The notes under the pieces are model-generated. The model worked only from the letters and a program-made list of their open reading frames with translations. It was not told the DNA's origin and did no database searches. 34,500 nt of DNA from an uncultured Prevotellaceae bacterium (GTDB lineage: Bacteria > Bacteroidota > Bacteroidia > Bacteroidales > Bacteroidaceae): positions 1-34,500 of the forward strand of contig CAMNJH010000008.1 of the NCBI GenBank assembly GCA_946541275.1, in the 5' to 3' direction. This document shows positions 30,073 through 34,500 of the stretch, one piece after another. The position numbers and the translations under genes are program-made. The first letter of the stretch is position 1. Each line of letters begins with the position of its first letter.

Positions 30073-31953
30073 ATGAAGACGACCAACCATCGATTCCTGT
30101 CCTTCAGTCTGGCTCTTGTGGCGCTGCTCCTAGGCAGTGCCACAAGCTTGCAGGCTGCTGAGACGGAAATTATCTACAGCCGTGGCGACAGCACCAGGAC
30201 AGCAGGCACCGGCAGCGTGAAGGCTGAGACCTACGACGTGGCACAGCACCTGACCGACCCGGCCCTCGTGGGCCTGAAGGTGAAAGCCGTGCGCATAGCC
30301 TTCCCGTTTGCCAACGACCTCACCGACGGACAGGCCTGGCTGTCAAAGGAGCTGCCTCTTATCAAAAGCCAGCGCCGACAGGAGGCCGACATTGCCACCC
30401 AGGCTTTCGACCCCAAGAAGGGCTACACACAGGTGGACTTCGCCGAGCCTTATACCATCACTGAGGAAGGCCTCTACGTGGGCTATACTTTCAAACTGGC
30501 CAAGAGCACCGCTGCCCGCCGCCCCCTGGTGGTCACCGGGCGCATCACGCAGGGCGGGCTCTTCCTCCATTCCTCTGATGTCTACCGCACGGCCTGGCAC
30601 GACATGGCCGACCAGATGACCGACCTGGCCATCCAGGTGGTGCTGGTGGGCGAGAACGTCAGCGAGCATGCCGTGGGCGTGGGCTACGTGCAGGAATTCG
30701 ACGGACGCACGGGCGAGGCGAACACCACCACCGTGGAGGTAGTGAACCACGGCACGCAGGGCGTGGCTTCCTTTGACTATACCTACGAGCTGGCTGGCCA
30801 GACAGGCAGCGGCCATGTGGACCTGGGCAACGGAAAGCTGCCTGGCATCTACGGTCGCTCGGCCACCTTCCAGGTGCAGCTGCCCGCCGTGGCTGAGAAG
30901 GGCGCCTATCCCGTCACCATCGACATTACCCAGGTGGACGGCTTCAACAATGAAGACGTGGCCCGCCAGGGACAGGGACTAGCCAACCTCTACCACACGC
31001 TGCCCATCCACCGTGCAGTCCTTGAGGAGTACACAGGCACCTGGTGCGGCTATTGCCCGCGCGGCTTCGTGGGACTGGAGGAGATGAACCGCCTGCATCC
31101 TGATGACTTTATCGGAATATCCTACCACAACCGCGACCCCATGGAGGTCATGGCCTCAGGCCAGTTCCCCAGCTCGGTGCCTGGCTTCCCCGCCGCCTTC
31201 ATCGACCGCAAGGCGCCCACCGATGCCTTCAGCGGCTCCATGGCAGGCAAGACGTTTGGCATTGATGACATGTGGCAGCGCGCCTGCACCGTGCTGGCTC
31301 CCGCCGAGGTGGATGTGGAGTCGACATGGACGGAGGACAGCGTGCTCACCGCCACCGCCCTCGTCACCTTCCCCTTGGAGCGGGCTGACTGCCCCTATGA
31401 GGTGGGGTTCATCCTGCTCTGTGACGGGCTGACTGGCACGGGCAGCAGCTGGGCACAGGCCAACTACTATTCCGGGGAGTCGGGATGGCCCTCGTCCATG
31501 AGCACGTTCACCAATGGTGGCAGCTATATCAACGGACTCGTGTTCAACTTTGTCGTCGTGGCCCGCTCGGGCATCTCTGGCATCGAGAACTCCCTGCTGG
31601 CTCCTATCGAGGCCGACGTGACACAGTCTTGCAGCTATGCTTTCGACATCCGCCAGGTGAAGAACACCAGTGGCGACCCCGTCATTCAGGACAAGAACAA
31701 CCTGAAGGTGGTGGCGCTGCTCTTCGACAAGGAGTCGGGCGTCATCCTGAATGCCAACAAAGCTGCTGCCGGCGCTTCCTCCAAGACGCCCACGGCCATT
31801 GAGCAGCTGGCCCGTACGGCCGACAAGCGCGTGCGCTCCACCATGTTCTATGACCTGCACGGCCATCCCGTGGCCATGCCTCAGCACGGCCTTTACATCA
31901 AAGCCCAGACGCTGGAGGACGGCACCGTGAGGACGGAGAAAGTGGTGCGCTAG
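30073..31953 (+). CDS. Omp28-related thioredoxin-fold surface protein with T9SS-like tail
   Basis: 626 residues with an N-terminal signal (about 1-29, FLSFSLALVALLLGSATSLQ). A beta-rich N-terminal half (about 30-310) precedes an Omp28-type thioredoxin-like domain opening HRAVLEEYTGTWCGYCPRGF, with a CGYC redox pair (Cys325 and Cys328), then FIGISYHNRDPMEV and VPGFPAAFIDRK, the conserved cis-Pro region. The C-terminus (MFYDLHGHPVAMPQHGLYIK to KVVR) resembles the tail of the preceding protein. Omp28-like proteins are common surface antigens in Bacteroidales; a thiol-disulfide role is plausible from CxxC but unproven. Convergent with aroK across a 418-bp gap full of palindromes. Confidence 0.9.
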   Translation: MKTTNHRFLSFSLALVALLLGSATSLQAAETEIIYSRGDSTRTAGTGSVKAETYDVAQHLTDPALVGLKVKAVRIAFPFANDLTDGQAWLSKELPLIKSQRRQEADIATQAFDPKKGYTQVDFAEPYTITEEGLYVGYTFKLAKSTAARRPLVVTGRITQGGLFLHSSDVYRTAWHDMADQMTDLAIQVVLVGENVSEHAVGVGYVQEFDGRTGEANTTTVEVVNHGTQGVASFDYTYELAGQTGSGHVDLGNGKLPGIYGRSATFQVQLPAVAEKGAYPVTIDITQVDGFNNEDVARQGQGLANLYHTLPIHRAVLEEYTGTWCGYCPRGFVGLEEMNRLHPDDFIGISYHNRDPMEVMASGQFPSSVPGFPAAFIDRKAPTDAFSGSMAGKTFGIDDMWQRACTVLAPAEVDVESTWTEDSVLTATALVTFPLERADCPYEVGFILLCDGLTGTGSSWAQANYYSGESGWPSSMSTFTNGGSYINGLVFNFVVVARSGISGIENSLLAPIEADVTQSCSYAFDIRQVKNTSGDPVIQDKNNLKVVALLFDKESGVILNANKAAAGASSKTPTAIEQLARTADKRVRSTMFYDLHGHPVAMPQHGLYIKAQTLEDGTVRTEKVVR

Positions 31954-31960
31954 GATAATG

Positions 31961-32170
31961 AGAGACCCCACCCCTAGCCCCTCCCCTCGAAGGGAGGGGA
32001 AAGGCTACGGGTAGGCGAACGAAGGTCGGGAATGGGCGCGACAGCGGGAATGGGCGTCCGAAGATCGGGATTGAGCCTCGTGGGGTCCCTATGCAGGAAG
32101 CAGTTCCCTGTGCGAACAAGGCGACAGCAGTCCCCTCCCTTCAAGGGGAGGGGACAGGGGTGGGGTCTCT
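31961..32170. mobile_element. MITE-like element with 40-bp terminal inverted repeats
   Basis: Arms at 31961-32000 and 32131-32170 are near-perfect reverse complements (3 mismatches in 40), starting AGAGACCCCACCCCT. Each arm also contains its own hairpin, CCCCTCCC-N6-GGGAGGGG. The 130-bp interior has weak direct repeats (GAAGGTCGGGAATGG and GAAGATCGGGATTGA) and no open frame I can support. No clear target-site duplication is visible. It resembles non-coding inverted-repeat elements scattered in many bacterial genomes; mobility is inferred from form. Confidence 0.65.
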
Positions 32171-32215
32171 TTCTTCCCTGAAGGGACATCCAGACCACAT
32201 GCAAAAATGATGGAT

Positions 32216-32337
32216 TATAAAAGTCCCGAAGGGACGGCAGATATTTCTTCTACCATCCCTTCGGGGTTTTGTTAGTTCTCGTCTTAAAGCAGGGGTTATA
32301 CCCCTGCCTGTGTTCTGCCAGCCCTTCGGACTTTTAA
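32216..32337. repeat. Nested palindromic (REP-like) element
   Basis: An imperfect inverted repeat bounds it: TATAAAAGTCCCGAAGGGAC at 32216-32235 (continuing GGCAG) against its complement CTGCCAGCCCTTCGGACTTT at 32315-32334. Nested inside are CCCGAAGGGA (32225-32234) with TCCCTTCGGG (32256-32265), and the perfect hairpin GCAGGGG-TTATA-CCCCTGC (32289-32307). No gene is seen between 31954 and 32371. Confidence 0.6.
32225..32270. terminator. Probable bidirectional terminator between convergent genes
   Basis: A 10-bp stem (CCCGAAGGGA with TCCCTTCGGG) is followed by G-TTTT on the plus strand. On the minus strand the small GTCCC-GAA-GGGAC hairpin is followed by TTTTATAA. It sits between the convergent Omp28-like and aroK genes. 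The T tracts are short and the loop of the larger stem is long (21 bases), so confidence is moderate. Confidence 0.45.
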
Positions 32338-32352
32338 CCGATGCCTAATCTA

Positions 32353-32389
32353 TTCTCTCACCTCTTACCTCTTACCTCTCACCTCTTAA
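32353..32389 (-). repeat. Low-complexity AGAGGTGAGAGGTAAG repeat at the aroK 3' end
   Basis: On the minus strand the tract reads as variants of AAGAGGT(G/A)AG. It encodes the last residues of AroK (LRGER) and its TAA stop, then continues past it. It is similar in style to, but different in sequence from, the AGTTAGGAGTT family. Confidence 0.75.
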
Positions 32390-32914
32390 ATTATTAAGCA
32401 GCTCCCTCAGCTTCTCCACGGTGATTTTAATCTTGTCGTAGTTATCCATCAGCGAGACGTCCAGCTGATAGTGAGCCTTGTTGTAGAAAGGCTCGCGCTG
32501 CGCCAGCTGTTCCTTGATGAAGCTGATGAGCTCCTCGGGGCTCTTGCCTTTCAGCAGTGGGCGCTCCGTCTTCCCCATGAGCAGGTGTGCATGCAGCACC
32601 TCGGGGGCGCAACGCAGGTAGACCACCTGAGCCTGCTGGTTCATATAGTCAATATTATCAAAGAAACAGGGCGTTCCGCCGCCACAGCTGATGACCACAT
32701 CCTCAAACTCGGCCACCTCATGCAGCATGTTGTACTCTATCTGCCGGAAGCCTTCCTCGCCCACCTCGGCAAAGATCTGCGCCACCTTCTTGCGGCGCCT
32801 GTTCTCTATGTACCAGTCCAGGTCATAGAAAGCCAGTCCCAGGTCTTTGGCCAGCGACCGACCCACCGTGGTCTTGCCAGCACCCATGTAACCGATGAGG
32901 ATAATACGAGTCAT
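32372..32914 (-). CDS. aroK: Shikimate kinase
   Basis: 180 residues. Shikimate kinase uses ATP to phosphorylate shikimate at the 3-OH, the fifth step of the chorismate pathway, in the cytoplasm. Visible: Walker A GYMGAGKTT (8-16), the DLDWYIE motif with Asp33 and GFRQIE with Arg57 for shikimate binding, Walker-B-like SCGGGTP (76-82), lid Arg118 in GKTERPLL, and Arg140 in AQREPFYNK near the adenine site. Length matches the family. The last five residues (LRGER) come from a low-complexity repeat. It lies 51 bases downstream of topA on the same strand, probably co-transcribed; the spacer is almost entirely AGTTAGGAGTT repeat. Confidence 0.97.
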   Translation of the reverse strand: MTRIILIGYMGAGKTTVGRSLAKDLGLAFYDLDWYIENRRRKKVAQIFAEVGEEGFRQIEYNMLHEVAEFEDVVISCGGGTPCFFDNIDYMNQQAQVVYLRCAPEVLHAHLLMGKTERPLLKGKSPEELISFIKEQLAQREPFYNKAHYQLDVSLMDNYDKIKITVEKLRELLNNLRGER

Positions 32915-32915
32915 G

Positions 32916-32975
32916 GTGAGTTAGGAGTTAAGAGTTAGGAGTTAGGAGTTGGGAATCCCTCACTCCTAACTCTTA
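32916..32975 (-). repeat. AGTTAGGAGTT-type repeat, inverted pair between topA and aroK
   Basis: Four copies in one orientation (32919-32950) and one in the other (32961-32975). On the minus strand GAGTTAGGAGT pairs with ACTCCTAACTC to make an 11-bp stem with a loop near GAGGGATTCCCA. The topA stop codon (AAG AGT TAG) lies inside it. It may act as an intercistronic hairpin. Confidence 0.8.
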
Positions 32976-34500
32976 TTGACTACCGCCATGGCCTCCTCAT
33001 AGCTCAGCTCACGCACCTTGTCGTGCAGGGCCTTGGGTAGCCTGTAGTTCTTGCCTTTGTAGCACAGATAGGGGCCGTAGCGACCGTTGAGCACCTCCAG
33101 GTCGAGGTCTTCCGTGAAGACGCGCAGGTGCTTCTTCTCTTCCTGATGGCGCTTCTCGTCGATGAGCTTCATGGCATCGGCAATGGTGACCGTCATGGGG
33201 TCAATGCCCTTGGGCAGCGAGGCGTAGAGCTTCTTGTGGAGCACGTAGGGTCCGAAGCGCCCTGTGCCCACGGTGATAGGCTCACCCTCGTACTCGCCCA
33301 GCATGCGGGGCAGCTTGAACAGGTCCAGGGCCTGCTCCAGTGTGATGTTCTCCATGCTCAGCTCTTTCGGCATGTGGGCAAACTGAGGCTTGTCGTTCTC
33401 GTTGGCCGCGCCTATCTGCACCACGGGGCCGTAGCGTCCTATCTTGGCAAACACGGGCTTGCCTGTCTTCGGGTCGATGCCCAGCTCTCGCTCGCCAGCC
33501 TTGTGCTCAGAGCGCTGGCTGATGGCTTTCTCCACGGTGGGCTCGAAGTCCTTGTCAAAGCGCTTCATCATCTTCTCCCAGTGCTCCTTGCCCTCGGCAA
33601 TCTTGTCGAAGTCCTGCTCCACCTTGGCGGTGAAGTTATAGTCCATGATTTTTGGGAAGTGCTCCATCAGGTAGTCGTTCACCACCAGTCCTATGTCAGT
33701 AGGCAGCAGCTTGCCCTTCTCTGAGCCCACGTTCTCCGTGCGCATCTTGGCCGTGATCTGCTTACCCTTCAGGGTGATGACATTATACTGGCGCTCTTCG
33801 CCTTTCTTGTCGCCTTTCACCACATATTCGCGCTGCTGGATGGTGCTGATGGTGGGGGCGTAGGTAGAAGGTCGGCCGATGCCCAGCTCTTCCAGCTTGC
33901 GCACCAGTGAAGCCTCGGTATAGCGCTGCGGACCCTGGCTGTAGCGCTCGCTGGCGCTGATCTCGCGGCGGGTCAGCTCGTCGCCCTTCTTTAGCGGGGG
34001 CAGCAGGTGGAAGGCCTCGTCCTTCGTGTCGTCATCGTCCGTTGACTCATGATAAACCTTCAGGAAGCCGTCGAACGTCACCACTTCACCTTGGGCGGTG
34101 AAAGAGTTAGGAGTTAGGAGTTGTGAGTTAGGAGTTATGCTGATCTCAACTGTTGTTTTTTCTATCTCGGCATCGGCCATCTGGCTGGCAGCGGTGCGCT
34201 TCCAGATAAGGTCGTACAGGCGGCGCTCCTGCACCGTGCCCTCTATGGTGGGCTGGTTCATATAGGTGGGTCGGATGGCCTCGTGAGCCTCCTGGGCACC
34301 CTTCGAGCTGGTATGGTACTGGCGCACCTTCGAATACTGCTCACCGTAGAGGCTGGTAATCTCCTCCTTGGCTGTGTTGATGGCCAGCGCTGACAGGTTG
34401 ACCGAGTCAGTACGCATGTAGGTGATGCGTCCGCTCTCATACAGGCGCTGCGCCACCATCATGGTCTGGCTGACGGTGAAGCCCAGCTTGCGGGCGGCCT
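32966..34500 (-). CDS. topA: DNA topoisomerase I (type IA), C-terminal part
   Basis: Partial gene entering from the right edge; about 510 C-terminal residues are visible, with the open frame continuing upstream (AARKLGFTVSQTMMVAQRLY). The active-site Tyr lies in GRITYMRTDSVNLS (codon at 34420-34418); this residue forms the covalent 5'-phosphotyrosine while relaxing negative supercoils. Next come SKGAQEAHEAIRPT and LGIGRPSTYAPTISTIQQR, both family hallmarks, then ADIEKTT-like strands, QDFDKIAEGKEHW, and C-terminal Toprim_Crpt repeats with GRYGPVV, GRFGPYV and GRYGPYL instead of zinc fingers, as is common in Bacteroidetes. An in-frame low-complexity insertion (34103-34137) adds NSQLLTPNS-type residues. 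The stop is also within a repeat. Confidence 0.97.
   Translation of the reverse strand, partial: AARKLGFTVSQTMMVAQRLYESGRITYMRTDSVNLSALAINTAKEEITSLYGEQYSKVRQYHTSSKGAQEAHEAIRPTYMNQPTIEGTVQERRLYDLIWKRTAASQMADAEIEKTTVEISITPNSQLLTPNSFTAQGEVVTFDGFLKVYHESTDDDDTKDEAFHLLPPLKKGDELTRREISASERYSQGPQRYTEASLVRKLEELGIGRPSTYAPTISTIQQREYVVKGDKKGEERQYNVITLKGKQITAKMRTENVGSEKGKLLPTDIGLVVNDYLMEHFPKIMDYNFTAKVEQDFDKIAEGKEHWEKMMKRFDKDFEPTVEKAISQRSEHKAGERELGIDPKTGKPVFAKIGRYGPVVQIGAANENDKPQFAHMPKELSMENITLEQALDLFKLPRMLGEYEGEPITVGTGRFGPYVLHKKLYASLPKGIDPMTVTIADAMKLIDEKRHQEEKKHLRVFTEDLDLEVLNGRYGPYLCYKGKNYRLPKALHDKVRELSYEEAMAVVNKS
34103..34137 (-). repeat. AGTTAGGAGTT-type repeat inside the topA coding sequence
   Basis: Plus-strand GAGTTAGGAGTTAGGAGTTG followed by TGAGTTAGGAGTTA. 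On the coding strand it is read as ITPNSQLLTPNS without breaking the frame, between TTVEIS and FTAQGEVVTFDGFLK. Confidence 0.85.

Noticed and set aside
34103..34137. CRISPR-like or frameshifted region in topA
   Set aside because: The repeat units are 6-7 bases with no spacers, and the topA frame continues intact on both sides with conserved motifs.
1..34500. tRNA, rRNA, CRISPR arrays, transposase, integrase or prophage genes
   Set aside because: Looked for in all gaps on both strands; none seen.

Overview
The window looks like the chromosome of a polysaccharide-degrading Bacteroidales bacterium, most likely a Prevotella-type gut or rumen organism. This rests on a SusC-type receptor, dense clusters of secreted carbohydrate-active enzymes, proteins with type IX secretion (T9SS)-like C-termini, Bacteroidetes promoter boxes (TAnnTTTG, once with a perfect TTTG-N19 partner) and an almost complete lack of Shine-Dalgarno sites. 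Assignments come from reading motifs; no database search was run.

Region 1 (1-15.75 kb, all minus strand) is most of a polysaccharide utilisation locus. Reading in the direction of transcription, a promoter at 15743-15750 drives a GH43 enzyme with a mutarotase-like N-terminal domain, an alpha/beta-hydrolase esterase and a CE1-type esterase with a Gly/Phe tail. A 405-bp palindromic element (10058-10462) follows. A second promoter (9976-9983) then drives GH3, GH31, a CE6/SASA acetylesterase, another alpha/beta hydrolase and a retaining-type GH97, ending at a clear intrinsic terminator (1008-1040). A separately promoted susC starts at 770 and runs off the left edge, so a susD is expected outside. 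Together with the CE15 glucuronoyl esterase at 22 kb, the set (beta-xylosidase/glucosidase, arabinofuranosidase/xylosidase, alpha-xylosidase, alpha-galactosidase, acetyl, feruloyl and glucuronoyl esterases) fits a heavily decorated, acetylated and feruloylated glucuronoarabinoxylan. The substrate is inferred.

Region 2 (15.8-26.7 kb) holds a large lamin-tail/CotH surface protein, an outer-membrane lipoprotein convergent to it, a sufB that has no sufC or sufD beside it in the window, and a plus-strand operon of CE15 esterase, a degenerate sensor kinase lacking phospho-acceptor His and ATPase, and a complete paralogous sensor kinase.

Region 3 (26.7-28.2 kb) is an AT-rich islet: an unrecognised 261-residue protein whose gene overlaps a PIN-domain nuclease gene. 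It has a textbook promoter whose -33 box sits inside a palindrome, and inverted copies of a short repeat lie on either side. It is the best candidate here for an undescribed toxin-antitoxin-like or defence-like module.

Region 4 (28.2-34.5 kb) has two secreted proteins with T9SS-like tails (one an Omp28-type thioredoxin-fold protein), a 418-bp gap holding a MITE-like 40-bp inverted-repeat element and further palindromes, then aroK and the 3' part of topA on the minus strand. A short low-complexity repeat based on AGTTAGGAGTT recurs from 19.4 kb to the right end. It sits at gene ends, supplies the stop codons of three unrelated genes, and interrupts topA in frame.
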